Positions 10,900 through 22,700 of a stretch of DNA of 64,000 nt are shown in pieces. Below the pieces are notes generated by a model. The model had not been told where the DNA came from. It saw only the letters and a program-made list of their open reading frames with translations, and did not search any database. The position numbers and the translations under genes were made by a program. The stretch is from assembly GCA_030704615.1 (NCBI GenBank), contig CM060732.1, positions 56,399,053-56,463,052 of the forward strand. Direction: 5' to 3'. Numbering within the stretch: position 1 is the first letter of the stretch; every line of letters starts with the position of its first letter. The stretch is from Takakia lepidozioides. Its lineage: Eukaryota; Streptophyta; Takakiopsida; Takakiales; Takakiaceae.

Positions 10900-13140
10900 G
10901 GAACGAAGTCGGAAAAAGTTGAATTTATTGTAGCCGTTGATTGTTTTTTTACATCAAGTTATTACCGTCGATTGGAGGTCGCCTTCATCGGGGGGTGGCT
11001 GGAAGATGGCTGGTCGCGTTGGGCTAGACTGAAGTGCGGGGACGACGAGCTGCCATGTATGACGCGCGATGCGCAACTAGAAGCTAGCCAGGACGTACGA
11101 GTTGATTGGGATTGGGAATGTGAAGAGATTGGGAAGAGATTGGGAATGTTTGATCACAAAAGTTTGCTTACCATTTTGTAAGATTTTTAGGGTTTAGCTT
11201 GTGATTGTTTCATCAACTCTACGCATGCGTGAAGTTCATTTTCATTTCTGTGTTTCTATGGGCGCGCTTGGGTGGTGGTAGCAGAGGAAGCGGGCGATGC
11301 GAGCAGAGCTTATAAAGTGCAACATTGTGTGTTGCTGCCATAGCAGCAGAGGGCACGAGGGTAGAGGAGTAGAGGAGGAGCTTGGGCGGGGGTGCTCGGT
11401 GTGTGCCATCGAGAAAAGCACTTGATTGTTGCCTGACTCTACCCTTGGTAAGTTTCGTTCAAGTTCGTGGCCAGTCGATTTGGTGTGCGGCATATCTGGA
11501 ATTAGGTTCCTGCAAGCATGAATGTTTCTGTCGTAGCGCCTGGAAAGAGATGGCAGATTGCCATCCAAATGATGATCATGACTAGTAACTTTCCACTTGA
11601 ACTCTACAAGTACGAGCCACCGCTGCGATCTTCACGCCTGATTCTATACTTCTTGCATTGTGCATTTGAACACAGGTGGTTAATTGCCTTTCTTGAATCT
11701 TGACAGTGATGCTTGTTTTGTTTATCATTCTCTATGGTGTGTTCTTTGTTGGGTTGGTATTTCTCCATTTTTTTCCCTGACCAGAGAAGGATATACTTAC
11801 GTCTTGTTAGTGAGTCTAGTTGAGCTAATTTTTGGAGCTACTTGCTAGCAATTCATGTTGTAAAACCCTAAAAATTTAGGCTGCACAGTCATTCATACAT
11901 GACAGTTTGTATGTGACCATTACGGTGAGGGTACCTGCACGATGATTGATCACAAAAGTCTGCTTACTATTACCTTTGTGAGGGGCTCACTCCAGTAGTT
12001 GGAGCTACCTTGATATAAACAATTGGTTGCATCAATCTGTTGTGTCTGAGCTACCTAGCAATTAGACCCCAACAGGGCCAGGGCCTTAGGCTCAAAATCG
12101 ATACTTTGAAAGTTAGTGAACAGAGGTGCAAGCACTATACGGTCCTGAAGAGGGTGGCTCTCTGATGAGAATACCCGGGACACTGTTTTAGAAAATGGGT
12201 ATTGCCTTCAGCGCGCCCACACATCGAGCATTGACAATCTCCCTTTCCTGTCTGCATGTGTTATTTGTTCAAGAATTGACCCCCCGCCCTGGGGTTAAAT
12301 TGTAGTTTAATGCTGAGGATAGGTAGGCCTTTCAGCCTAAGGTTCACCCATGTCACAAACTGGAAACAAGTTTAGGGATGTTTATTCCTAACTTATTTTT
12401 GTTCAAGCATTATTCATGCTTCGGACGTGGCTTTAGACACTTCAGCCTCCAAGTGAGCTTCATCCAGCAGGGTCAGTTCTTCCTGCCCAAACTTCAGGTA
12501 CTTGAAACATCTCCTCTACATTTTTCTGCCATGACTTCAAATTGTTTAACAGGACGGTCTTGCTTCCAAGAAATAGAGTCTGTCATCTTAGGGTATCTGG
12601 TATTAGGCACTGAGCCCACCATCTGACCTTGAACTAACTCATGACTTTGAGAGCTCGAGGGTGGTGTGCCAAACTCGCCTTGAACAGCCGCATTAGCTAT
12701 TGTAGAGCACGCTGACATGCTCTCTTTGAGCACTGAAAGCTGAATGGATTTTAAAGTTTTAGGCATGGTTGGAGTTGCTCTCTCACACGGCAATGCCTAC
12801 TCCAAGGTAGGCCAACATGGTCGTTGTAACTTCAATATTAATCCGTCTGCAGTGGAAACATTTGAGTGAGAATATCCAAAGTTTGTGTTTAGTTGTTTGA
12901 CCTGTTTTGTGTATGTTCATCACAGTTACAACTGGAGGAGAACTCCACAGCAAGATATGTGCTGGAAGGGAGCACACAATTGTGGCATTTAATGATCGTG
13001 GGGAGGGATGAGGGGATCTGGCCTAATCTGGCCTACCATGCAGACTTGTGAACTGTTGTCGCTGGCTAGTTTCAAGTGAGACTGCATGCCCTTTTTTGTC
13101 AAGTTGCATTTGTATATGGCTTGTACCAAATGTGGTCGTT
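10900..13140. other. 2.2-kb stretch with no recognisable gene
   Basis: No long open frame with a recognisable domain. A short similarity (GATCACAAAAGTTTGCTTAC near 11152, and a near-copy near 11946) suggests old internal duplication. It may be the 5' flank of the LINE or a decayed element. Confidence 0.5.
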
Positions 13141-14533
13141 GTTATAAAAGGGACGGCCGTCAAAAGGGATGAAAGGCGGGCCCATTAATGAATACGGAAA
13201 AAGGGAAACGGAACGAACGGCAAGTACAGAAAAGCGAAATTCTTGTCACATGTGTGATCCTAGTGGACTATCCAGCAGGGAAAGTCCACTAAAGAAAATA
13301 AAATCTAAAATCCAGTCACAGCGGATACAGCCAATATAAAACCAGAGAAAGGATCAAGAAAATGGAGGGAAAGTGAGTGCAAGAGGCGGCGTCGTTCTGA
13401 GTAACGGGCGTCTCGACGGGACAGACCATCAATACTATAGCTTGGAAACTATGGAGGAACTAACAGACTATACGCTCGCAATATTACTTACGCAGTGGCA
13501 TAGACACGAAAGGACAGAGCGGAGCTTTTCTCTTGAGCGATGCTTGCAAGCCCCGCAGGCTTACAAGAAATTACCCATAGCTTTCTGTGGCAACCATACG
13601 TTTTATGCTTTGTGCACTACAGGCATTCCTGCAGTTGTTACAGCCAAAACAGTTCTGTGAGTCTTAAATGAAGAGAGTGAGAGGAATGGAGGAAATCAGG
13701 GTGAAGAGCACCACAATTCTGCAGAAACAAACGATTGCTACCCCACAGGCGATACAGATACTGGAGGAGCTGAGATTGCAAGGATTGCAAAGCCTAGATT
13801 GGACATTACACCATAGATAGTACATATTACAATTTTTGCAGAACTTTGAGCCAAGGACAGGAACAACAACGGTGAAGGGAGTTGAATTGATGATTACTCC
13901 CCTATACCTCCAGCAATTGTTTCAATTGCCAGCAGGTCAGGTGCATGTGGAGGAACACAGGGCAAGACTGCAAAATAGGGGACTTATTCCAAGAAGGGAG
14001 TTTCTTTAAAACTCAGGGTTATGCTTGTTACCAAGCTGTGTACCCAGGGCTAAAAGAGGTAGGCCAGGTATTGAACGTTCTGATTGCCATGAAACAGAAC
14101 CAACAGTATTTGAGCAGATCCTTCACGGAGGAAATACTCAAAGGCCTGAAGGGACAGAGGTACAATGGGCGGACATAATGTACAAACGCACTGGTGGAGG
14201 AGATGAAAAGATTACAAGGCACTACCGCAAAGTCTCCTATCATAGTGTCTGGCCCAATCATTGCTCAAATAATCCTTGATTCTGGCATACTTGATGCGCA
14301 AGAAAGAAAGGAAATGGGAGTGTTTGAGCCAGAAACCACTGCAATGGAAGAGCAAGGCTCTTCACACAGTGAGGGTGGACTAGCAGGGCAACCCGAGACT
14401 AGAGGCAAAGACGGGGAAAGACTGTAGTGGCGATCCACTGGCTTCACGGATTCCGCATGATAATGTTTCCCAAGCTCATGTGCAGGAAGGGGCACAGCAG
14501 CACAGAGAAATGCTATTACTGGAAGCAGACCTT
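13140..14533 (+). pseudogene. Fragment of the Ty3 downstream ORF (second copy of 49950-51350)
   Basis: This plus-strand block is a diverged copy of the segment that lies on the minus strand at about 49950-51350. Shared protein pieces include VVLSNGRLDGT, MEELTDYTLAILLTQWHR, KKLPIAFCGNHTF, VKGVELMITPLYLQQL and IIVSGPIIAQIILDSG. Several single-base shifts break it (for example near 13975, 14165 and 14390). Its function is unknown; in the fuller copy it sits after integrase, so it is an additional ORF of that Ty3 family. It is cut off by the N gap at 14534. Confidence 0.75.
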
Positions 14534-15033
14534 NNNNNNNNNNNNNNNNNNNNNNNNNNNNNNNNNNNNNNNNNNNNNNNNNNNNNNNNNNNNNNNNNNN
14601 NNNNNNNNNNNNNNNNNNNNNNNNNNNNNNNNNNNNNNNNNNNNNNNNNNNNNNNNNNNNNNNNNNNNNNNNNNNNNNNNNNNNNNNNNNNNNNNNNNNN
14701 NNNNNNNNNNNNNNNNNNNNNNNNNNNNNNNNNNNNNNNNNNNNNNNNNNNNNNNNNNNNNNNNNNNNNNNNNNNNNNNNNNNNNNNNNNNNNNNNNNNN
14801 NNNNNNNNNNNNNNNNNNNNNNNNNNNNNNNNNNNNNNNNNNNNNNNNNNNNNNNNNNNNNNNNNNNNNNNNNNNNNNNNNNNNNNNNNNNNNNNNNNNN
14901 NNNNNNNNNNNNNNNNNNNNNNNNNNNNNNNNNNNNNNNNNNNNNNNNNNNNNNNNNNNNNNNNNNNNNNNNNNNNNNNNNNNNNNNNNNNNNNNNNNNN
15001 NNNNNNNNNNNNNNNNNNNNNNNNNNNNNNNNN
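14534..15033. other. Assembly gap (exactly 500 N)
   Basis: The run of N is exactly 500 bases, a placeholder length. The left flank is Ty3-family sequence and the right flank is already inside transposase copy B. The junction between them and the first codons of copy B are therefore hidden. Real missing length is unknown. Confidence 0.95.
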
Positions 15034-18000
15034 TCCGAATCAGTCGCTGCCCACACCATCCACAAAGGAGTCCGGAAACCGAGAGGCGGCCACTGCCAAC
15101 AGAGAGGTATGCAACGATAATCATTCCCGACCTGGACCGTCAAGACCCTCCATAGCTTCTCGTGTGGACGTATTCGACATTTCCGACGAGGAAGATGATT
15201 GCATTGAGGTACCCATGTCCTCCACACGGTCGTTCAAATCCGGCATGGACGTCTCTGTAGGTGCTACGCATGTGCCCTCGAGCATAACTCCAACCCGGTC
15301 CATTGTGCAGCTCCTACGACAACATCACCTCGATGGTTCTCGCTCCGAGCTGGCTGCTCTCGACTATGCCAAATTCCCAGTCAGAAAGGTAACGTTTCTG
15401 CCTCCCGAAGTCGATGGCAATGTCATCTTCGAGTTTCCACCTGTTTCTTCGTCAAAGAAATCCTCCGGGATGTTAACAGACATGGATCGAAAGCATGACG
15501 GACACCCCTGGTGTGTGACGAAGACCAGTAGCACGAAAATTGCTGATGGTGTTCGTGTACGATATGTCATCTGTGCGGGGAAGCTGAGGTGCCTCAATCC
15601 CACCTGCTTCCACTTTCTCTCCAAAGGAGGGCGGAGAAATGAGACGGATTGGACTGGCACAACGCATCATCCATTCATTGTCTCCAGCCAAGCTCCTGCG
15701 GGTTCTTTCAAGTGTGCACATTGCAAAGAACCACCGACGTGCATGTCCATGTGCAGAGCCAAGCAATACTACGTTATCCATTTGCTCCCGGACTTGACTA
15801 GAGCTTGCATACACGTTGGGGTCCACTGCCACCCCTTGGCGAGAGGCAACATGCGTGAGGCTGTGCAGGAAGCACACGACATCATAAAAGAGGAGGTGAA
15901 ATTGAGCCCCGGAGCCAGACCAAAGCAGATTCAGCTGAAGGCAGCCCACAAGATTGCTCTTGGCAAAATCATGTCTGAAGATGGTTCCGACCGAGAGTCC
16001 TTGACCGAAGACGAGATGCGTGACCTCTTGGAGTCCGTCTCACACGTTTGTAGTCCGAATGTGCGGAATCACATCGTATCTTGCAAGCAGGAGTTCGACA
16101 GGGGGTCGGACATGTACTCAATCCTGGAGGTGAAACGAATGACTGGATATGACTACATCCAAGGTAGCAGGTTTCCAGGGCAAGGCAGCGAATCCGATCG
16201 TTGTTACATTTTCAAAATGTCGACGTGTGGGCCTGGGAGTGGAGTCGACTTGGTCACTCGCATGACAACTGGAAACTTGTCGAATGCTTGGGTGATGTTT
16301 GATCACATCAAGCGAATTACAAACCATCAGTGGGTGACTATGGGTGCGCATGTTTATGACTATCACTCCAAGAGGCTCATGACGATTGCAATCTGCGAGA
16401 TGAAAGGGGAGGACACACAGTCCGAGATGCATCTGTGGGAGGGCATAAACGAGCAGATGGCAAGGGCGGGATTGCCAGAACCCAATTTTAGGGGATTCAT
16501 GGCAGACAACGCTCAGGCCAACTGGGCAGCGGTGCGGCGTGTGTACGGTGAGGACCCCAATGTTCCAATGGAGGGGAAAGAGAGATCCTGTGGATTCCAT
16601 TGGATGCAGAGTCTATCCCACTACACTACCAAATTTGTTGCTAGCTCATTCCAGGCTGAACACCGTGTCCTTTGTACGACGTGGAAGGATGCACCCACAT
16701 TTGATGACGCGGAGGTTAAGTTTGCTATCATCAAGGCTTGGTGGAACACGTCAGGTGCAGTGGAGACAACCAATCTGGGAGCATTGCACAGCTGGTTGGG
16801 GTGGTGGCATTTTCGGTATCGACAGTTCGGACAGTACATGCGGGAGGTAGGCTGCTGTCAATTTCGTTCATTTGTCTTTCTGTTACAGACATTTCGATTG
16901 GTCCCTCACCATTGTTTGTGTCCTTCTAGGAGCGGTGCTTGGATTCCGACACGGACATGCCGAACACGAATATGGCAGAATCGGTCCACTCCTCCTGGCG
17001 AGCGTCTTCTGCCGCACATCTGGTGGACGTAGTGACGGCCACAACGGAGGACATCGACAGAGCAATCATGCAGCAAGCCACGTACTACAAGTTCTTGAGC
17101 GGCAAACAATGGGGCTTTGGGCCGGACAGGGAGGAATTGTTGGTACGAACAGCTTCGAGGTCCAAGAATCCAGTGAAATGGGCGACAGCATTGCGAGAGA
17201 AGATCAAAGGGACGCCTCTGCACCGCAGAGGTGAACACCTAGAGGGGGACGTCCGGACTCGCCCTGTCAGGCGGAGGATTGAAGAGGAACCCGGGTGCAA
17301 AGAGGATTCCTGGAGATCCGACAGGAACATTCGGACAGCACCTCGAGGTCCCGTCATGTTGCCGCACAATGTGTCTTCCAGCAGTGGAAGCCCAAGAAAT
17401 TCCAGATCGTCGTCGCCTTCAACCGGGGATTTCGTGCAAAAAATTCCCACCGCTCCCTTGCCCCACATTCCGCCCGCTGTTATGCAGTATGGCCAAGCCA
17501 TTGTGGAGACGACTGTGTCTGCATCACAATGGAGAATTGCTCGCACAAAGCCGTCGTTTCGAGGAAGGTGTTCCGCAATTCGTGTGGATACACGGCAACG
17601 TTGTTTAGAGATGATAAGGAGGAATCCAGATGGGGCTGTCCCTGCTCCTACTTTTACAGGAAGATTTGTCCATGCAAAGTTTGCGGAGGCGACAACCACC
17701 CAGTTCTGGTTCTGCAGGCACGACATTATGACTTGCGTGTATGGAAAGCCCAAGTACGGCATACAAACAATGCCAGAGGCTCCCCCGGTGTGGCGGGTGG
17801 AACCAGGCTGCGATCTGAGTCAGGTTGAGGCCGACGCCCTTACCGCCGCAGGATTTCGGATGGTGCAGCGCACTGACGTCCCCAGACAACCATTTCCGCT
17901 TCCACAGCCTCCACCACCGACCCCTGTGAGAGCAAGAACAATGGGACACGACAGCTCTAAGCATCCTACACACCGTTGGGGGAAACCGAAGAGGCGGCGA

Positions 18001-18360
18001 CCTCCCTCAAAAGTGAACGAGACAAGGATGGGGAATGCACTTTGGATGAACTGTACAATCCAGAGCTCGACAGAAGTGCCCCCACCAGGATTCGGGCGTG
18101 TGTATCAGATGGCCACGGCGGGCTCAGCTGTTCGCAATGAGGTGTACACCATCACCATTTCAGAATTACCCACCTGCAATTGCACCGACTTCCAGATCAT
18201 GGCGAACAAGGGGGCATCATACTGCCCTTGCAAGCATTTGTACTACGTGTACCTAAAGAGACTCCGTTGTAATTCCACAACTCATCACTTCATACATGCA
18301 CCGGGGTTGAGCCCCCAGGAGGTTCACACTCTTCTGAATATGGATCCAGGGGACCAGTGA
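15034..18360 (+). CDS. MULE-like transposase with SWIM zinc finger, copy B (N-terminus in the gap)
   Basis: Best-preserved member of the family. The exon runs from the gap to 16846, followed by an intron at 16847-16929 (GTAGGC...TTCTAG, phase 0). The second exon runs from 16930 to the TGA at 18358-18360. No stop or shift is seen in the visible 1,080 or so codons. In order it has an acidic linker (DISDEEDD, about 15170), a Cys/His block from HDGHPWC (about 15495) through FKCAHCKEPP, catalytic-region landmarks MFDHIKR (about 16295), FMADNAQANW (about 16497), CGFHW (about 16590) and NMAESVHSSW (about 16972), and a SWIM motif CNC...PCKH (about 18175-18237). Copy C shows that the missing start would be MAPNSYAIVCCP. 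If transcribed, this is the likely source of transposase for the family. Confidence 0.8.
16847..16929 (+). other. Intron in transposase copy B (GT-AG, 83 bp)
   Basis: After CGG GAG the sequence reads GTAGGCTGCTG and ends in a pyrimidine-rich TCCTTCTAG, then GAG CGG TGC. Removing it joins QYMRE to ERCLDSDTDMPNTN, aligning with copy A, where REDMDVEADADMPTTN is already continuous. Copy C carries the same intron (about 36750-36832 on the minus strand). Confidence 0.85.
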
Positions 18361-19211
18361 GCTTGGCTTGCGGTCCACATACAATGGTACGCCCATCCTT
18401 TTCGGATAGTAGAACTGTACTGCTGCCAGTACCTCAGACTCTGGCCACAGAAAGGTCCGACATATGTCTTGCCTACCAGTAACCTATTTTGCTCGAACTA
18501 AGATATTACTATATCGTTCACTTGTTTCCACGTGCATGTATTTTTGTATGTTGGAGGGTTCATGTTTTTCTGCTTTCCGAAAACTTGCTCTCCTCATTCG
18601 ACCTCCGACAAGGAAATGCGGCGCCGAATTTCCAAGTATCGTCGTAGGTACCCCCAGAGGCGGCCTTCGCCAACACCAAACCGCTCCGAAATTTCGCACG
18701 TGCGAACCCTAATGCGGCACCCTATTTCCCAGTTTAGTTGCAAACCTTTCCCGCCGAATACCCGAAGAAGACAGAATTGTGAAGTACTGCAGACTGTATT
18801 GGTGTAGACTCCATTGGTTCAATCGCGGCAAAAGGGTCAGCTTCATTCCAATGTTAAGGCATGTAAAACCGCGGAATACTCTATACAGGCCAGTATGCGA
18901 CGTCCTTTTGCAGTGGTATACTGGATTTCCCGTTGCACGGTCACTTATTTCCATGAGCGGATCTATAAAACCATGAGCGGACTTGTTACTGACGACATAT
19001 CTTTGCCGCATTACATGATCTGGAACGTCCAAAAACGGCAAGGTCAAATAAAAACTATTATTTTAATACTTGTTTAATCTGCCGCATTTCCAAATTTGGA
19101 GGAGTCCGCTCATGAAATCCGCGTATCTTAGACTTCGGCTCACCGCTCATGCGGCTCATGCGGCTCATGGCTCATGGCTCATGGTTTCTGCTCATGAAAT
19201 AGTAAACCTCG
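18361..19211 (+). repeat. 3' flank of copy B, left inner end of structure 1
   Basis: This 850-bp segment is repeated in inverted orientation at 27503-28350 (same distance and order after copy C), with coordinates summing to about 46,710 throughout. It holds one 22-bp palindrome-like site (18612-18633) and subterminal ATGAGCGGA motifs near 18955, 18975 and 19106. It ends in a cluster of GCTCATG units and CTCATGAAATAG (ending at 19202), then TAAACCTCG. Short open frames here show no known domain. Confidence 0.85.
19140..19202. repeat. CTCATG-type subterminal array (left inner end, structure 1)
   Basis: Seven or so GCTCATG/GGCTCATG units packed into 60 bp, ending CTCATGAAATAG. Such short clusters near an end resemble transposase-binding subterminal repeats. 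The mirror copy is at 27511-27575, and related arrays close the arms of structure 2. Confidence 0.8.
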
Positions 19212-19529
19212 TCGTGACAGCTGTGTCAAGCTGTGACTGGCTGTGTGAAACTGTGACGGGCTGTGACTGGCTGTGCGACTGTGTTTGGCTGTGTCGGGCT
19301 GTGACGACTGTGACGGGCTGTGTTGGCTGTGTCGGCTGTGACGACTGTGACGGGCTGTGTTGGACTGTGACGGCTGTGACGGGCTGTGACGGCTGTGACG
19401 ACTGTGTAACCCCCCTGTACAGTGCGCTGCTGTCACCCCTAAGGCTCCTGTTGGTCTCAGTCTGTGCAAAAATTAAGGGTACCCTACAGATCCCGTATAA
19501 GTGTCTAAGTCCCAGACAGTCCTCTAACA
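19211..19529 (-). repeat. Ty3-type LTR (truncated by 2 nt at one end)
   Basis: On the minus strand it starts TGTTAGAGGACTGTCTGGG and ends ...GCTGTCACGAC. It matches the LTR at 24945-25297, which has the full TG...CA ends. About half of it is a CTGTGAC-rich repeat. The missing terminal bases are where structure 1's left arm begins. Confidence 0.8.
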
Positions 19530-20650
19530 GCAATGGCATGCTCCTGACCATCTTGAATCTGGCTCAACACCGCAGAGATAGCTAGATCACTGGCATCAGT
19601 TTGCAAGAGAAAAGACAAGGTAAAATCAAGATAGGCAAGCACATGAGCAGAAGTTAGTGCAATTTTGAGTTGTTCAAATGTGGACGTTTCAGCAGTACCC
19701 CAGAGAAAACGAGCATCCTTGGATAACAAGCGAGTGAGGGGAGTAGCTAACTTGGCAAACTGAAAAATGAAGCGATGATAGTAAGAACCTAAGCCTAAGA
19801 AGGCTTTGACACATGTTTTATCCCGAGGGGCTGGATAGTTCCACACAGCTTGGATCTTTGCAGGGTCGGGACTGATGCCAGCAGCAGAAAGCAGATGGCC
19901 CAAGAAATGGAGTTGTTCCATACAAAAATCACACTTCTTGGCTTTGACCTTAAGCCTGGCTGCACGAAGTCTGCACATAACCCGCTGTAAATCCATCAGA
20001 TGAGCATCAAACGTCGTAGAGTAAATATTGATGTCATCTATGTAAACAAAGGCACATTCCCAACGAAGGTTGCCTAAAACGATATCCATAAGGCGCTGAA
20101 ATGTGGCAGTGGCGTTGCAAAGGCCAAAGGGCATGGTTTCAAATTGAAAGAGGCCCATTCTGCAGGTGAAGGCAGTTTTCTCCTTAGCAGCAGCAGTTAA
20201 AGGTACTTGCCAAAAGCCAAAGGCTAAATCTAAGGAAGAGAAGATAGTGGCCCCATTAAGTTGATCTAGCGTTTCATTGATGTGTGGCAAAGGGTAAACA
20301 TCCCTCTGAGTGATGGCATTTAAACGCCAAAAATCAACGCAAAAACGGGTTGAGCCATCCTTCTTACCCACCAATACAATGGGACTGGCCCAAGGGGATA
20401 TGGAGGGGGTAATTACACCAGCATCAAGCATTTTTGTAATCTCATCCTGAATGATCTTGCGCTCACGTACACTCTCCCTGTAGGCATGTTGTTTGATAGG
20501 CTTACCATCCGTGATGATGTCATGATCCAGAAGGGTGGTGCGGCCCAAGTCATGAAGCCCTTGACTAAAAATGTCGAGATTGTCACGTAGAAACTAGTGC
20601 AAGCGACTAATCTGCTGGGGAGCAAGGTGATCACCCACCTTGATATCCTT
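19530..20650 (-). pseudogene. Ty3/gypsy reverse transcriptase, joined directly to an LTR
   Basis: Reverse transcriptase of an LTR retrotransposon. Landmarks on the minus strand include ASPIVLVGKKDGSTRFCVDF (about 20340-20395), LPHINETLDQL, AFGFWQVPL, MPFGLCNATATFQ, the catalytic FVYIDDINIY (about 20035) and LHFLGHLLS. It then reaches LLQTDASDLAISAVLSQ, the first RNase H motif, and stops: TGTTAGAGG of the LTR follows at once (19529). RNase H remainder and integrase are missing, so this is an internal-deletion derivative. No polypurine tract precedes this LTR, consistent with deletion rather than a normal 3' end. Confidence 0.8.
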
Positions 20651-20659
20651 TAATACTTG

Positions 20660-21756
20660 CTAGAAATGTTGTTCTGCCTCAAGAGTAAGCGGGTCTTTGT
20701 CAGTGGAACCAGAATGAGAGGCAAACGTCTGCAGTTGGTCTACAGGGGAGTCCACCAACCCAATATCATGAAGACTGAGACCTTTCTGAACAGAAGTCAG
20801 CTCAGACAAAGGAGAAGCAGTGAGCCTAGCAAGGACCTGACCCTTACGGACACTGATGCTGATATGTTCAGGATTAGCAATCAGTAACCTGACCTCTCCC
20901 TTGAAACCCCTGTCTAAAACCCCAGAAGCAACCAGACAGTGCTTCTGGAGGGTAAGTTTCTTCCAGCCCTCAATCTCAATGAAATGACCTGCAAGGCAAG
21001 CAAAAGCTAGACCTGTAGGTACTATGCGCTGAGAAAAAGCAGGGATGATGAAGTCAACAGGAGAACGTAGCAAAAGGGAATTCTTTGCCACGGGCAGGGG
21101 AGGTCCAAACTTCTTACCTGGTGGAGGGAAATGCCATTGGTACAAGGTATCACCAAGTGGGTGGAACTGGCTCAACCTGGCCCAATTATAATGCAAACCC
21201 ACTTGCTCCTTCATCTGCTCAGCTTGAAGCTTGAGACGAGAATAGTTGGCCATAGAGGTCCCAACAGCAATAGTAACATGGTTTAGATTCACCTTGTAGG
21301 GTTGCCCTTCACCATTGTGAAGACACATCAGATTATTCATGATGTCAATACTGGCCTCTGCACCCTTCATCCAATCCAGACCCAACAAAACTTGTTCACC
21401 CATGGTGACAATGCAGGTCAGCAAGACAGTTTCCCACTAATGCGAATAGGTAAGGTGACTAGCCCAATAGGTTCATAAGCCGTGCCATCAGCTATGGTAA
21501 CCACAAGGCCATGAGCAGAGCTAATCTTTAATCCAAGAATGCGAACTGTACTAAGTAGAATGGCAGACATGGTACAACCAGTATCAATAACACATGGAAA
21601 GGAAAGGTGGCCTACGTGACATTGTGTCACCAATGGGTGGATACGGTCCCGATTGAGATGTTTATAGGCCTCACAATGCATGAGTTTGAAATCACAAGAA
21701 AGAACAGCACTTACCAGCGTTCTGGGGTTCTTACCATGGTCATCTGGCACCCTCAC
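20660..21756 (-). pseudogene. Ty3 protease and linker region
   Basis: Aspartic protease of a Ty3 polyprotein. LSFPCVIDTGCTMSAILL (about 21560-21605) carries the catalytic Asp-Thr-Gly. A later GEQVLLGLDWMKG (about 21370) is the familiar closing G-(L/M)-D-W-L segment. Two frames meet near 21418-21424, so there is one shift. The following 200 codons are the protease-RT linker. The stop at 20660 lies before the RT block. Confidence 0.7.
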
Positions 21757-22265
21757 AGACGACCTGGTTTGTTTAAAAGACCCTGTTGTTTTTTGTCCCT
21801 TTGTAACTGTTCAATCAGGGCAGGCAAGTCAGATTGGTAAGGGCACCACCTGGTGTAATGCTTGGTGGATTTGCAAATCATGCAAGCCACCACTGAGGTC
21901 CTGGTGTCATGGCGCATGCCAACATGGGCTTTACCTTGAGGCCCCGATCTGGCAGGGACTGCAGGATTCCAGCCTACCTCAGCTTTGAAGGCTTGCAGTT
22001 CTCCCTGGATTTCATTACGAAAAGATGATAATTGATGCACAATGGAAGGGACCAGATCTGCTGCAATACCTTTCACCCCAGGGTCCCCATCAGTAGGCTC
22101 CACACAGTGACTCTCACTAGCTAGATGAGTGTGTTTCATGGTGGCAATTTTAGACAGGCCTGCCTTAGCAGCTTTGACACGTAACCTTTCTTCAATCAAT
22201 TCCACCATCTCATCTTCAGTGGTGTAAGTGTGTTTTTGCATAAACACTTTCTTAGCAGGGGGCAA
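21753..22265 (-). pseudogene. Ty3 gag C-terminal part with one zinc knuckle
   Basis: Nucleocapsid portion. It has CMICKSTKHYTRWC (C-x2-C-x4-H-x4-C, about 21840-21885) after a helical, charged stretch (ELIEERLRVKAAKAGLSK). The N-terminal capsid is missing upstream of 22265. It lies in order gag-protease-RT with the two preceding entries, giving one decayed element from 22265 to 19530. Confidence 0.7.
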
Positions 22266-22700
22266 GCCCCACTAGTACAGATTATCATTTTTATGACTGC
22301 AAATATCACTACATTTGCAGTGATAAGTGCAATTATGACTACATCACTATACAGTGACAAACACGAAGTCAGTTCTACCATCACTGTGGAGTGATAAGTG
22401 CGAAGTGATGGGCATCACTGCAGACGTGGCACCTGCCCAACAACTCAGAGTGACGTGGGGTATAGTGTTGTAGTCATAATTATACGACTACAAGGCTACA
22501 TGTCATGACTACACTTACGACTACGTCACTACCGATGAGCGCCAACATGGAGAGGTCTCTCCATGACACGTGTGACCCCACGGATGTATATGACTACACT
22601 TATGACTATATCACTACTCACTACATCACTGAGGATAACATGTGGCATATTTCATGACTACAAATATGACTCTATCACTATAGCTTTGTTCTGGTTTGGT
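22266..22700. repeat. Imperfect GACTACA / ATCACT repeats
   Basis: Dense alternation of short units such as TATGACTACA, CATCACTA and GACTACACTTA on both strands over about 430 bp, with self-complementary parts (TAGTCATA / TATGACTA). No ORF. It could be a small foldback element or an expanded simple repeat. Confidence 0.6.

Larger units (their letters stand above)
5750..10900 (-). mobile_element. Long non-LTR retrotransposon (LINE) with RT, chromodomain, NPP domain and RNase H
   Basis: A minus-strand LINE pol region spanning about 5 kb. Reading 5' to 3' on the minus strand, it has the pre-RT motif SKAPGLDLIPN (about 10575), reverse transcriptase with AYADDLAIL (about 9890), a chromodomain-like segment (about 8400-8560), a region with WEGRG and NPPGP (about 7735-7775), RNase H (about 6840-7240) and a C-terminal Cys/His tail (about 6400-6475). 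No ORF1 or endonuclease is seen upstream of 10900, so it is 5'-truncated or the 5' half is elsewhere. The frame changes at homopolymers (A/T runs near 10505, a C run near 8580, and G19 at 7051-7069). The 3' end lies near 5750; no poly-A tail is obvious. Confidence 0.8.

Noticed and set aside
12378-12793. Overlapping plus and minus frames of 80-100 codons
   Set aside because: No domain and no match to any element in the window.
19179-19585. Open frames over the CTGTG tract (Cys/Trp/Gly-rich or Ser/His/Gln-rich)
   Set aside because: Pure repeat translation inside an LTR, without domain or start context.
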